Shown piece after piece: positions 25,811-37,185 of a DNA stretch of 64,000 bases (its first letter is position 1; the number at the start of each line of letters is the position of its first letter). The stretch comes from Anarhynchus alexandrinus (Eukaryota > Chordata > Aves > Charadriiformes > Charadriidae), in the NCBI GenBank assembly GCA_008711295.1, contig VUYV01000090.1:737331-801330 (forward strand), written 5' to 3'. The notes beneath the pieces are model-generated. The model did not search any database. It had not been told where the DNA came from and saw only the letters and a program-made list of their open reading frames with translations. The translations under genes and the position numbers were made by a program.

Positions 25811-27002
25811 CAACTAAAATATTTACCATGATTGATATTAGGAGTACTTTCTATGTCTTTCTTGAATCACAATACAGTTAAGAATATTGAATATAAAGCT
25901 TTCGTACGTTATTTCCTAATTTTTACATCATAAACTAACACCTCTCCAGGAATTTCATTATGTGATATCACCAACTCAGTTCATTGAAACCATTATCTGC
26001 ACTGCACAGACTCTGCTATTTATGTTAATAAATAGCTTGTAGCAGATACTGGTAGCTATCCTTCTGTGAGGACCAGCACCAGATGATAATGGCATACACG
26101 CTTTTCTCACAATATAAAAAAGAATAGTGTGCACTCAAGTGCTCCAGCTGTCAGTGGATCCCCTCCTGTCTGAGCTTTTGAGCTTGATTCCTGTTCTGTG
26201 TGCCTACTCTTTCTACCTTCTGCCCTCACGGCAAACCATTCTCTTCACCCGGTCAGTCCCAGCTACAGGTAGTTCTTCCTTCTCCCCATACCAGTCTCCT
26301 TTCCAGGATTCCTACATTCTGTCTCCTGCTGCCCTTGGCTCTGTAACAGATGTATGTATCTACTGCTCACTTCCTAGCCTCTATCTCATCAGTTGCTACT
26401 TGTCTATTCTTTGCCCAGGCATTACCTGAAGATGACCAGACAGACTCACTTTCTGTTCTGATGTCTAAACTTAAGCTTGATCTGACAATATTTCAGTGCT
26501 CTATTAAGGCTACTGTTAAGCATATACCTACTGTGATTTTTCAAAATTATAACTTGGTTACATTGGCATGAATTTCTAAGAGAAGGGTGAAAGTCATATC
26601 TGTGACAAAAAAAAAAAAAAAATCCTTGCTCTAGCACACAAGTCAATAATGAAAATATCACTAGAATTTTTTTAATATGGGCAAGCAATGTAGGGCAAAG
26701 CTTCATATTTTCAATGCCTTTATCCAGTGCTGTAAAGGCTAAAATTTTTCAGCTCTTTCCATGGCACAGATTTTTAGAGCTACAGGACTCCATGGAAACA
26801 TGGAAAACTCAGATCAAGGTGTTTGACAGATAGAAAATCCCAGTAAGACAAACAGTTATTCCTTCTTTTTCCATAATTTTCAGATGATTGGTCTTAAGTA
26901 AAAGGTTTCAGATTGACTATCAAAACAGGGGCTGATACTTTGATAAGGCCTAAGAGTTATCTTTATGGAGTACCATATCAGAAACATGAAAATCTGACTT
27001 AC
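25811..27002. other. Intronic sequence, nothing recognised
   Basis: A16 run at 26607-26622. A plus-strand open frame at 26127-26429 has no splice or family support. Confidence 0.5.
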
Positions 27003-27026
27003 CCTTATCAGTAAGTCGAAGTTCTG
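27003..27026 (-). CDS. Probable micro-exon (24 nt)
   Basis: It has a good acceptor (ACCGCCTTTTTGCTAG) and a consensus GTAAGT donor. It is phase 1 at both ends and reads ELRLTDK between split codons. It is very short, but both splice sites are strong. Confidence 0.52.
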
Positions 27027-27559
27027 CTAGCAAAAAGGCGGTCTTCAAAGACAAGGGACACAACTACAGTATTTAGAGAAATGGTGTGCCTGTTAGTACC
27101 ATACTGACATCCTAGAATAGCTTTTGTTGTATCTTACACAGCTGTATCAAAACAGCTATCTATGTAACAATGTGCAAATTCCTCCCCTAGCTGCAGTCAC
27201 GAAGGATATCTTGAGACAGTTTAAAAGAATTTATCTTTATATGGCCCTGATTTCTGTACACTGAGGCCAATCTCGTCTTCCACTTCTTTGAAAACTTTCA
27301 GATTGTCTTTCACTTAGCCTAAGAGTTCCCAAAACTCCTTTCAACAGCATCTTGCTGTGACATGTAAAGGTATTACATTGTTCTCAGCTAAACTGTCCTG
27401 GCTGGACCAAACCATTAAAGCCTCAAACAAAAAAAGAAAAATTTCTCTTTACTTCAACTCAAAGTGTTCAGTTCACAGCAGCTGTATAAGATACAGGTCT
27501 GCTAGCATAAGAATGATTCCGGACTACAGTGAGCTTTCTGAACCACCATGAGTAGGATG

Positions 27560-27840
27560 GTTAACATCTTATTTGATGTTATTAGACAGACTATGGTCTA
27601 TACAAGAACTCCACCAAGCAGACATCTCAGACGCACAGAAGTCAGTCTCAAAGTAAATCTTTCCCTCAAACTGGTAGAAAGACCTGCTTCAGAACTGCAA
27701 GAGCAAACCCATCTTATCTCAGCCAAACAAGTCTGTGATGACAGATGCTTCTACTCAAAGATGGGAAGCTCATGTAAGAATGTCTGAGAGCTCAGGGCAT
27801 GTGATCTCTGCAAGGGATCAGAGCCATCTGCCTGGTGTTG
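27560..27840 (+). mobile_element. Possible DIRS/Gypsy-type RNase H relic
   Basis: One frame reads VERPASELQEQTHLISAKQ and, after a +1 shift, VMMTDASTQRWEAHV. This recalls the RT/RNase H junction of DIRS-like elements (a TDAS..GWGAH motif after an aromatic/Pro segment). The match is short, the glycine of WGAH is replaced by glutamate, and no second domain was found nearby. It could be chance. Confidence 0.25.
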
Positions 27841-28393
27841 AAAACAGTCATTCCCACAGTCCAAATGCTGACAGACAGCTTCATAAACATGCACTTTTTC
27901 TACAGTGTGGACTTCAGGCCTTTCCATTGTCAGGAGACCACTTAATTTTGTGTATTCATCACTGAACGGTATCAATGACTTGGTACCCACCAGTCAGCCA
28001 AAATTTAGGCCAGATGTTCCTTCATTTTTTCCAACAAGAGGTGAAATGCACCTTTCCACACATCTCATCACTAAAGAGACTCTTCAGCTGAGTGAGGGGA
28101 GAGGTTTTGCGTCAATGACAGTCCTACCACATGATCAGATTATTTTGGTACTTGCACCAGACGGATCCTTGGATCACTCCTCTCCTCTGCACAATGCAAT
28201 GTCATGAATTACAGCCAGGTTCTACATCTAAGTCTTTTATATCGAGCAGCCCCGATACTAGCCATATCTAGTAGGCTTGATGCTGACTAGCTGCTAGAGC
28301 AATAAACAGTTTCTGCTACAGTTCCTATCATGCTGATTCACAGGAAAGAAAGCCTAAAATAATAATAATTAAAAAAAAGACTGACTTACTCAC

Positions 28394-28419
28394 CAAAGTG
28401 GGAAAAGTGTTTTGTTATG
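28394..28419 (-). CDS. Possible micro-exon (26 nt)
   Basis: It has a strong GTGAGT donor, and its acceptor (ATATGACAATAG) lies downstream of a T-rich stretch. It enters in phase 2 and exits in phase 1, and reads ITKHFSHF. It links the exon at 29.3 kb to the one at 27.0 kb. Confidence 0.42.
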
Positions 28420-28519
28420 CTATTGTCATATCAGAAAAATGCAAATCCTTTTTCTGTGTCATTAGATTACTGGCCTCCCTGAAGTGACCAGAACATTCCT
28501 ACAATTCTCTAAAAATCCA

Positions 28520-28630
28520 CAGAATCACAGAATCACAGAATCACAGAATTTTCAGAGTTGGAAGGGACCTCTAGAGATCATCTAGTCCAACTCCCCTGCT
28601 AAAGCAGGATTGCCTAGAGCACATTACTCA
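28520..28630 (-). mobile_element. CR1-type 3' tip (111 bp)
   Basis: Contains repeated AGAATCACAG units then GAGTTGGAAGGGACCTCTAG and ATCATCTAGTCCAACTCCCC, the CR1 3' end on the minus strand. It stops at an N. Confidence 0.8.
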
Positions 28631-28631
28631 N
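28631..28631. other. Single-base assembly gap (N)
   Basis: One N marks a join whose true length is unknown. Confidence 0.95.
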
Positions 28632-29051
28632 ATCCTTTTTCTGTGTCATTAGATTACTGGCCTCCCTGAAGTGACCAGAATATTCCTACAATTCTCTAAA
28701 AATCCAGTTAGCAGTAAGTTTTTCACACCTTACCAACTGATTTTGACATGCACAGCTGCTAATATCCCAGGATCCAAGGCATAAATCTTTAGTTCTCTAG
28801 AGGTCCACTGTACCATTAACAGGAAGTCTGGCACACATATCTTCTGAGTACAGCGAATATTGGTGTGGCTGTAACAACTTGGTAAAAATTATGTCTCCAG
28901 CAAGCGTGAAAAGGTGCAGTGTGACTATCACCATGTGCAGTGGTGAACTCTATCCAGCAAGTGTCTTTTAATCCATCTCTTGGCCAAATGTGTCATTGTC
29001 ATTGGAACACTCTATATTCATCAATGTGACAAGGATTAGTCACTGCCTTAC

Positions 29052-29075
29052 CCTAGCAGTTGGATGAAATTGAAG
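29052..29075 (-). CDS. Weak candidate micro-exon (24 nt)
   Basis: The donor (CTAGG|GTAAGG) is strong but the acceptor (TGATCCTAG) is poor. It is phase 2 at both ends and reads FNFIQLL. Because it preserves phase, the chain holds with or without it, so it could be skipped or spurious. Confidence 0.22.
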
Positions 29076-29241
29076 CTAGGATCAATTGCTACCCCATTTT
29101 TTCACGTTGCTTCTCCTTTTTCCAATTTCTGTAGAATCTGTGACATGGGAAAGGTAGGCCAATACTGCCTCTTAGTGGAAGGACAACTAACTCAAAAGAT
29201 GTAGTGAATTCTGGCCTGTGGAAATAGGGCGGCATACTTAC

Positions 29242-29292
29242 AGTGCCAGACAGACCTTCAACTGATAGCCATCAGAACTGCAGGTAGATCTA
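29242..29292 (-). CDS. Probable small exon (51 nt)
   Basis: It has a good acceptor (CTTTGATCTATGCACAG) and a very strong donor (GTAAGTAT). Only the phase-2 frame is open, and that is the phase left by the exon at 33.2 kb. It reads RSTCSSDGYQLKVCLA and leaves phase 2. Confidence 0.55.
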
Positions 29293-32200
29293 CTGTGCAT
29301 AGATCAAAGACTCTTGCAGCCACGGATGTTTAGAAGAGATTTAAAAAAAAAAAAAAGTGCTGAGCTTTGGCAGACTTTTTTACCTCCTTTGGGGGGAAGT
29401 ACAAATCAACAGAATGCTGGTATGACTCTAAGAAACATTGCTGGCCAAAACAACCTTCTTTTGTATGTGTGAGACTAAAGAAGTAAGAATCAACATGGAC
29501 AACCATTTGGAAGAAGAAAACAATTAACAGAAAATGCCAGGAAACATTAGCAGGAAGTGGTGCCAGAACAGAATAAAAAGTAGCAGAGTGTCTTAAATCA
29601 CTTAGATATCACTAAGTCAAAAAATCCTCTTTAGATTCCAGAGTGTTGCAGCTGTGTACTTTCATCTACCGTCTTGTTTGGTATGTTCTAGAACATTAAA
29701 AAACATTAACTAAGCTAAATATAAATTTGAATCCTTTAGTCATGTAACACAAAGAGGTGTATTAACATTGAAGAATACATAGATAACATGGTAAGAATTT
29801 GCAGATAGAAAAAGCTCCATTAATGCATTTCTATTTTTGAATGAAGTATCCACGGACCATAGAGCCAACACAAATGTGGGCTCCCTGAAACAGGCAAAAT
29901 TCAGAATTTGCTGTCATTCCTGAGCTATATTATCCTTCTGTGAATAATACCTTGAGCTATTCTTTGAGCAGTTAAAAATGTATAGCTATCATTAGAGCCA
30001 GACTTGACAGTTTTCTTCTTCATGAAATAGCTAACTACACGAATGGTTGCTTCTCTAATTCTAAAACTTTGATAATGATGGAAAATATTGCATTGAACAA
30101 AGTTACAAAAATTATAAGTGACAACATATCAATATATTAATTTGATTGTGAAGATTGTTTCCTGCCATTCTTACTCGCGTTGCAACCATTTTTTTCCTAC
30201 AAAACTAATGTTGAAACAACATTTCTCTCATACACAGACCTCTGATCATATGAGCTTGTACTGGATTTGGCTGGGATAGAGTTAAATTTCTTCATAGTAG
30301 TTCGTATGGTGCTATGTTTTGGATTAGTGATGAAAAAGGTGTTGATAACTCACCGGTGTTTTAGTTATTGCTGAACAATGCTTATACAGAATCACGGCCT
30401 TTTTTGCATCTCACACTACTCCACCAGCGAGTAGGCTGGGGGTGCACAAGAAGCTGGGAGGGGACACAGCTGGGACAGCTGAGCCCAACTGACCAAAGGG
30501 ATATTCCATACCATATGATGTCATGCTCAGCAATAAAAGGTGCGGGAAAGAAGAAGGAAGGTCAGGGGGGAATGTTCGGAGTTATGTCACTTGTCTTCCC
30601 AAGTAACCGTTAGGCATGGTGAAGGACTTCACCATACCTAACTTCCTGGAAGTGGCTGAACACCTGCCTGCCAATGGGAAGTAGCAAATGAATTCCTTAT
30701 TTTGTTTTGCTTGCACAGACAGCTTTTGCTTTACTTATTGACCTGTCTTTATCTCAAGCCATGAGCTTTCTCACTTTTACCCTTCCGATTCTCTCCCCTA
30801 TCCCATTTTGGGTGAGTGAGTGTGTGACTGTGGGGCTGAGCTGCCTACTGGGCTTAAACCATGACAGAGCTACAGCACTCAGCTGAACTCAACTCCTGTC
30901 TCTGACCATTGCTATTTTTGTTTATTTATAACAAATCTTTTTCCATATAACTGAGTCTCTGCTTGGATTAAGTCTCTTAATGCAATTTATTAAAAATAGA
31001 TTTCTGCATCAATTTGGGTATTACATGTATACTTCAATATAAAAAAGCACAATTTTGAAACCAGTATTCATTGTCCTATTCATAAATAGGCTCACAAACA
31101 TGGAGCTTGCCTCGTGCAGTATAATATTAAATCAGAAGGAGAAAAAAGAGAGTGGCGCAATGGACGTGAATAGAATAATTTTGAAACATTACAGGGTTTT
31201 TTTTATGCATGTTTACTAAATTTCTGTATAAATAAGTAATACAATCAGAGTTCTGAGTATTTCAGAAGATTAGTGATAAATGGGCACAAGTTGATTATTC
31301 AAGATAAAGCTGAGGGTCATTATCCTCAGCTGGTCATTAATCCCCATGAAATGACTGGAATTGAGATAGTAATTACTATTATAATGAAAATGGGGGGGAA
31401 AAAAAGCATGACATTTCTCTTATGAAGCTGTCTCAGTTTCTAAAGAATTCATGTTTCTCTCATCACCCAATCAAGTTGCTTGAATCATTTTTAACCCTTT
31501 ATACAGCTTATTCGTCCTACTACTATTTTCATGTCATCGCTTCACTTAAGGTTTGGTTTTCCATCATATATTGCTAGAATTTCAGGGGGCACAGCAACTG
31601 GCAACAGCGATGGGAAAGAAAGACAGTGCACACAAATCTCCCCAAAACAGAATATAAATAAAAAATATTTTCAGAATGTTTTTTCTATACAGTGTGCTCC
31701 ACAATGAGGTACGAGATTGCATTATTATGCTATACACTATCCAGCTGTTTCTTCTGCATTCGACAGTGCTTTTAGCAATAGCACACATGTCCCATGTTGT
31801 TGCATAGCAGCTGTGGAATTCTTTGTTCCAAAACAGAATTCACCTTGTAGCCTGACAACATATGGAACTGATACTGTCAAGTCAACTTGGTCAGAAATCA
31901 CGAAGAAATTTGGCCCTAAAATGAAGAAACATCTTTAAAAATTTGCAACTTCACAAATTAAGTTTGTGATGTTCTAATGTGTCTTCTGAGGGCTCCTGAG
32001 CCTTTGGAGTTCTTTTTTTGTTCTTTTTTTTTTTTTCCACATTTCTATCAGAAGAGCTGGAAACTTTTGGGGAAAAGGGAAGGCAATTTGTTTCCTGCTA
32101 GAAACACTATCGTTCTGTTTCCACTGTGAAAGACCCACACATGATGCATCATTTCAAGTTCCCATCTTAGAAACTGAAAAGCTCAATCTTAAACTAAAAG

Positions 32201-33194
32201 CTTTTAAAATAAGCTAAGAAAGTTAAAAAATAGGTGTATTGGCCTATATGTTGCTAAAGCAAACAAGATACAGATATTCATTACTCCTAGTACTTTCTTA
32301 TAAAGTTTTTTTGTGAACACTTTTCTAAGAAGGGGATCCCAGGAAAGCTACAGGATGTACTGAGTTTCTGCTGGAAAATTCGCAGTTGCTTCTGAAATGT
32401 TTCACTGTGTATAGAAGAGAGGAAATTGAGCAAGGCTCAAAACAGTTTTAGGCAAGAATGGCTGATAGGATGTTGCTCTGAGGGCTGCAAACCAAATTCT
32501 GCACGGTGGAATAAAACCAGATAATGGTGGACGCAGATAAGTGACTTGCAGTGCAGCCTGGGAAACCGATTTGTCCTTCTAGCTTGGTTAAGCTGTTTGG
32601 AGAGTTTGAGGCGAAACCTAATGATGCCTGTCTGCTAGCCAAATGAATCATTCCACACTGGACAGCTATCGAAACTGGACTGGCTATTTGGAGAGAGTGT
32701 GGAAAGCAAAAAAAAAGAAAAAAAGCTGAAGTTCTGAAAGCTCTGAATGGCATTGAGCAGAGCATACTTTAGAAAACACGGCAAGTCCTCTGGAAATAGA
32801 GACATGTTTTTGACAGCCAAGGCCAAAGCATGGTCTGTCAATTTTCTGGAAGAGGAGGAAAAATAGTAAGATATTTGGGAGTCGAACGTTGTCTGGAGAA
32901 GAAGTAATGTAATAGTGATAGGGGAACCAAACATAGTTACACATCACAGCAGGTAATAGGATTCAAAAGCATAGTGAAAAATCAAGTTGCTGGTGACAGA
33001 CCAACAACTGGGTTGCAGTATGGCTATTTTGTATCTGCCAGCTAAAGCCAGGCCATGCTAGAGTGACACACATCCAGTGGAGTGGGTCAAAGTCTACAAT
33101 AATAGCTGTTACACGCAGACGTTAACAATTCTAAGCAAGAAAAAAAAAATCAAATCTAGACAACAGAATCCTAAACTTCTAAGGAGATTCATAC
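29293..33194. other. Intron between the 33.3- and 29.3-kb exons
   Basis: Apart from the solo LTR at 30252-30871, it holds only simple T-rich and A-rich runs. ORFs near 32.4-32.9 kb lack splice or family support. Confidence 0.5.
30252..30871 (+). mobile_element. Solo LTR, ERVL-like, with perfect target duplication
   Basis: The LTR is 30257-30866 (610 bp), TGTACTGG...ACCATGACA, plus strand, flanked by GAGCT at 30252-30256 and 30867-30871. It is the same subfamily as the copy at 16988-17585. The TATA position reads AATAAAA here, so the promoter core looks eroded. No internal viral sequence flanks it. Confidence 0.92.
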
Positions 33195-33496
33195 CTATAA
33201 GGAGATTTCACTCCATTCCTTTCACCCACTCCAAAATCAATTTTGTCTTTGCTATAAGTCCCATGAACAAAGCATAAATCAGCGCTGACTGTGGATAACA
33301 TATTATCAGCGGTGCTAAAGAAGTTGCATGACTCAGGGAAAACAAAATGTGACTTCCAATTTTCCTGTGCTCCTGGGAAAACCAAATACATAGCACATCC
33401 ACTAATGTGAGGAAGGATGCTGAGCATCCACTGGCCTTCTCCAGACTTTATGAACGTGTGAAAATGTACTGCTTGCTCTTTTCCCCCTATTTCTTT
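33195..33496 (-). CDS. Long internal exon (302 nt), globular segment
   Basis: This is the longest exon of the gene in the window. It has a TTATCCTGCAG acceptor and a GTATGA donor, with 100 open codons in phase 0, leaving phase 2. It includes GEGQWMLSILPHISGCAMYL, FPGAQENWKSHFVFPESCNF and LCFVHGTYSKDKIDFGVGER. Balanced hydrophobic, aromatic and cysteine content suggests a beta-rich folded domain. No family was recognised. The frame stays open about 30 bases beyond the acceptor, so the exact start rests on the splice site. Confidence 0.75.
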
Positions 33497-33837
33497 CTGC
33501 AGGATAAACAGCATAGAGAAGAACACCTTACACTACACTGTCATCCTGTGTGGCTATAAAGAATATTCTCTTAATTCTCCTCTAAAATACAATTTCCGAA
33601 AATGTAGAAAAATAACTTAAGATTCTACAGAACAACAACTCTCTAGGGAATTCCAGCACAACAATAAAATAAGTAGTCCTGAATAAATCAGGAAAAACAG
33701 AATGTTAATTATTTAACTGCTGTTAGTCTCATGTGCATTTCTGTGGCATTCCTATGTTACATGATGAAAGTACTAGCATATTTGCCTGCAATCTTTAAAC
33801 ATCCTTTACATTTCAGTGATTACATTTACAGAAACAG

Positions 33838-34095
33838 GACACAAAGGAAAGGGAATGAAGCTGCGCTAGGGGAAATTCAGATTGGACATTTGGAAAAAGT
33901 TCTTCACTAAGAGGGTGGTCAGTCACTAGAACAGGCAAGTGGTCACAGCACCAAGCCTGTCAGAGTTCCAGGAGCATCTGGACGACACTCTTAGTGATAT
34001 GGTTTAATTTTAGGTAGTCCTGCGAGAAGCAGGGAGTTGGACTCGATGACCCTTTTGGGTCCCTTCAACTGGAGATATCCTATGATTCTATGATT
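33838..34095 (+). mobile_element. CR1 LINE 3' end, sense orientation
   Basis: Ends GGAGTTGGACTCGATGACCC, then CAACTGGAGATATCCTATGA and TTCTATGATT, a CR1 3' UTR and its tail. About 250 bp remains. It lies in an intron opposite to the host gene. Confidence 0.9.
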
Positions 34096-34161
34096 TCCAT
34101 TAATAGATCTTATTTTCATAGTAGTTTGTGTAAAATACTCAAGTCCATATTCAGCACACAC

Positions 34162-34192
34162 CTGCTTCATTACAGTTAATTGCAGCAAGATG
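34162..34192 (-). CDS. Weak candidate micro-exon (31 nt)
   Basis: It would convert phase 2 to phase 0, which the 302-nt exon at 33.3 kb requires. It reads ILLQLTVMKQ. The acceptor lacks a good pyrimidine tract and the donor is GTGTGT. It may be wrong; another exon could fill this role. Confidence 0.22.
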
Positions 34193-34532
34193 CTTTTTGC
34201 CAGTCTGTTTGTGAGATAAATGCCTATACAACTACAAAACTTTTATACATTTATAATAAGACTTGCTAGATCTTGAGGTTAAAAATGAGAGCCTTTTTCT
34301 TTTTCTTTCTTTTTTCAATAAGTTGTGTGATACTTTTTCTACAGCAGCAAATCTTGGGAGCTTGTGATTAGGACAAAAAATTAAAATACTTGAAAACACT
34401 TATAAACAAATTTGTTAGACCTCATGGCTGCAAAAGTGATTTGTAAACATGATTCAAGTATACCCTGAAGGTTTAAAGAGTCAATTATTATTTTATTTTG
34501 GGAGTGCTGAATCATGATTTTTCAATACTTAC

Positions 34533-34601
34533 AGCTGGCAGCTGCAAGACACTTGTAAACTGGAATTCCAATTTAATGAGTAGCCCACAAAAATTTTCAG
34601 A
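34533..34601 (-). CDS. Possible exon (69 nt)
   Basis: There is a strong GTAAGT donor, but the acceptor (TTTCAAATGTTAG) is only fair. In phase 2 it reads LKIFVGYSLNWNSSLQVSCS then CQ, and it leaves in phase 2. A second frame is also open, so the reading is not unique. It is included because it fits the phase chain. Confidence 0.35.
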
Positions 34602-34834
34602 CTAACATTTGAAATTTTTCAAGCTAGAGTCAATACATACAGAAAAGTTTGAAGAGATAATAAATAACTGAAAAATGCCACTGAGGCACCAGGAACTATA
34701 AATTGTTAAAACCTCTTAATATCTGCATTAGAGGGGCGTGGGGGTCTATGTTTGTTCATTTTTTTTAGAAAACCTAACTGCAGTCTCACAGGCCTTAAAA
34801 TGTCAATTACTGCAAAGACAAGGAACAGACTTAC

Positions 34835-34873
34835 TTGACGGAAGTAGTGAATTTTTTTTGCACTAAAGAATAT
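34835..34873 (-). CDS. Probable micro-exon (39 nt)
   Basis: It follows TTTATCATCTCAG and ends at a GTAAGT donor. It is phase 2 at both ends, matching the exon at 35.5 kb. It reads YSLVQKKFTTSV after the split arginine codon. It contains an A8 run, so it is sensitive to single-base errors. Confidence 0.55.
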
Positions 34874-35483
34874 CTGAGATGATAAACAACATGCTAGCAG
34901 GTAAAAAGAATGAGAAATGCTAAGCTTATGTTGGGGACTATAATGATATTTTTCATGTATTTTCTTTCTTGTGTTCCTCAAAGGTTTCCTGCAGGAAAGA
35001 TACACCATCTCCAGGACAAGGCATTTGCCTAATTTCAAAGACTTTAATCTTTTTTTATCCCCTGCACTTTTATGCTAGCAACCACTCACTCTGCTTGTTG
35101 TGCTGTACTCAAACATTTTACTAAATACATCAGCATCATCCTTTCAATCCTGTAATGGTAGAGTATTATAATAAAATATACTCCTGTTTAAATTAAACTT
35201 TTGTTCAGCTGTGTTTTTGTATGGGAAAAATGTGAAGAAATTGCTGCCAAACTTGTACCACTCTATCATCTGAGTGAAGAAAACAGATGTGGCCAAAAAA
35301 ACCAGCTTAGATTAGCTAAAATGTCCCACCTCCATTTCTTCCAGTCCATGCATCCGTGTGTTATAATAAACCACGTATTGCACTAAGCTTAAAGTGCAAA
35401 TGCAATCAAATAAACAGGCAGATGATACATTTGGTTTTAGCACATCATAATTATCTTTCTCTTTTTAAATTGAACAGACTCAC

Positions 35484-35539
35484 CTGTTAGAAGAGAAACT
35501 GTAATAACCACTTTCCTCTAGAACCTCTTCAATTACAGT
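35484..35539 (-). CDS. Small internal exon (56 nt)
   Basis: It has a CTTTTGTCTTGTAG acceptor and a strong GTGAGT donor. It enters in phase 0 and exits in phase 2. It reads TVIEEVLEESGYYSFSSN, an amphipathic acidic helix followed by an aromatic turn. The other two frames have immediate stops. Together with the previous exon it gives a continuous MTYEQLQ-TVIEEVLEE stretch. Confidence 0.8.
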
Positions 35540-35623
35540 CTACAAGACAAAAGAAATTCATTTCAGTAAATTATCTTTATTAAAAGTAATAAATTAATAC
35601 ATATAGGTATATTTATAGCTTAC

Positions 35624-35676
35624 CTGCAACTGTTCATATGTCATCCCTTCTGCTATGTCAGAACTGCCAACAATAC
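35624..35676 (-). CDS. Small internal exon (53 nt)
   Basis: It has a TTTTACTTTAAG acceptor and a consensus GTAAGC donor. It enters in phase 1 and exits in phase 0. It reads IVGSSDIAEGMTYEQLQ. Only 84 bases of intron separate it from the next exon, and the phase agrees on both sides. Confidence 0.75.
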
Positions 35677-37086
35677 CTTAAAGTAAAAGGCAAGTACTGT
35701 TATGCTACTGAATTTAGGGTTTATGCTCCCTCACCAGTTTCTTGGTTATTCCCCTACAAATATAATGAATGACAAGAGAGCTGCTTGATTATCAGCAGCT
35801 TATTGCACTGACCACAATGACCCCTGCGAAGGTGGGAGGCATCTTATGGCATGATGTGAGCATTTGGGGCACACAATGTTATCATATTATGAAAGAGTTC
35901 TAATTGATGGAAAATATTTTAAACATTTAACGTAACAGAACACAGCAATGCAACTTCCTTATTCTTCCTCACTTACCATTTATAGTGGAAAGGGCACACA
36001 GCCAGCAACAATTTGTGAGGACAAAAGTATTCTTTGCAGGTTAAAAGATTCAAAAATTACAGATACTGAGCATCTGAACAAATTGCATTGTTATCTCTGG
36101 GAACAAAATAAAGCTCATATTTCAAGTGATTGTTAGGGACTCATTTCCTACTCAAATATTACCCTTGACACCTAGTATTATTTTTGGTTTTTGCAATAAG
36201 CTGTGGAACTGATACACTAGTTTCAACATAAAGGCCAGCAAAATCAAAGTTTCTCACCCTTTCTTCTGGCACCATAGTTTTTTAATATAACTATGTCCTC
36301 TAGCCCATGCATTGTGACATAGCTTTTCCTGTATTTAGAAGAATGGAAATGGCACAAATACCAAAATACTGGCTGCACATTTCCATTATGTCCGTTGCAC
36401 AAAGCAGCACATGATGAAACAAGTCTCTGAGCTAGGAATTGTGGTTCCCCACCACCCTGGATGATGCCAGTGATAGTAGGTTTGATTAAAGATGTTCATT
36501 ATTTGCCACGCTGAGTATCAGTAGTCCAAAGTATATTTGACACTATTCAGTTTCTAAAGTGTGTATATATACACACACACTTTACATTATATAGATGTGG
36601 TACAGCACATAGCATTTCACTCCTCGAGTTTGCATGGCTTGATCTAGCTAGGTAATTAAATCATCCCAGTGTAATTGTTTCAAACATGACAGAAGAACAA
36701 CACAGAGTTAAAATAGAGTTTGTTTAAAAATCATGTGCACGGACAGGTAAATCCTAGGCAGGACATTTTCCATTACAAACATTTCTATTGATTTTCATGG
36801 ATGAACCACATATTATTTGCATCTTTGATATTTCTTTGTCATTCCAAAGTATACTCTCTTAAATGAGTAGAATGTTCCATCAGTGGTAAACTGCATATCT
36901 TATCAGAAATTAAACAAAACACAACACAAACAAACAAAAAGAAAACCTGATAATGAAAATCAGTATAGTCAACATAACTTTACTGTCTTTAAAGACATAT
37001 CTTAGAACAGTAATTTCTTCTGTTTTGATGCCATACACTTTATAGACGTATATATGCCACTACAGAGGTTTTGTTGCTTTCTTTAC
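35677..37086. other. Intronic sequence, nothing recognised
   Basis: A short TA/CA run lies at 36563-36580. No exon or element supported. Confidence 0.5.
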
Positions 37087-37185
37087 CTTTTCTATCACCT
37101 GGAAGCAACATATTTCCACCTGAAGAGAGAAGTACCATATGCCAATCTGCTGTGAAGAAGTTTGGCTCAATCATTTCAGGAGAAC
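37087..37185 (-). CDS. Internal exon
   Basis: It enters in phase 1 after CTGCTGCAAG and exits in phase 1 before GTAAAG; an alternative donor GTGATA lies 12 bases earlier in the same phase. It reads SPEMIEPNFFTADWHMVLLS followed by SGGNMLLPGDRK. An upstream alternative acceptor (CCCAG, right end 37195) would leave a stop in the phase set by the previous exon. The mix of aromatic and hydrophobic residues suggests a folded domain. Confidence 0.75.

Larger units (their letters stand above)
28445..28706. repeat. 75-bp direct repeat flanking a CR1 tip and a single N
   Basis: Copies 28445-28519 and 28632-28706 differ at one base (GAACATTCC versus GAATATTCC). Between them are a CR1 3' end and one N at 28631. 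The repeat is far longer than a LINE target duplication. Confidence 0.9.

Noticed and set aside
32448..32947. Minus-strand ORFs up to 105 codons
   Set aside because: Three overlapping frames are open at once, with no phase link to the neighbouring exons and no recognised pattern.
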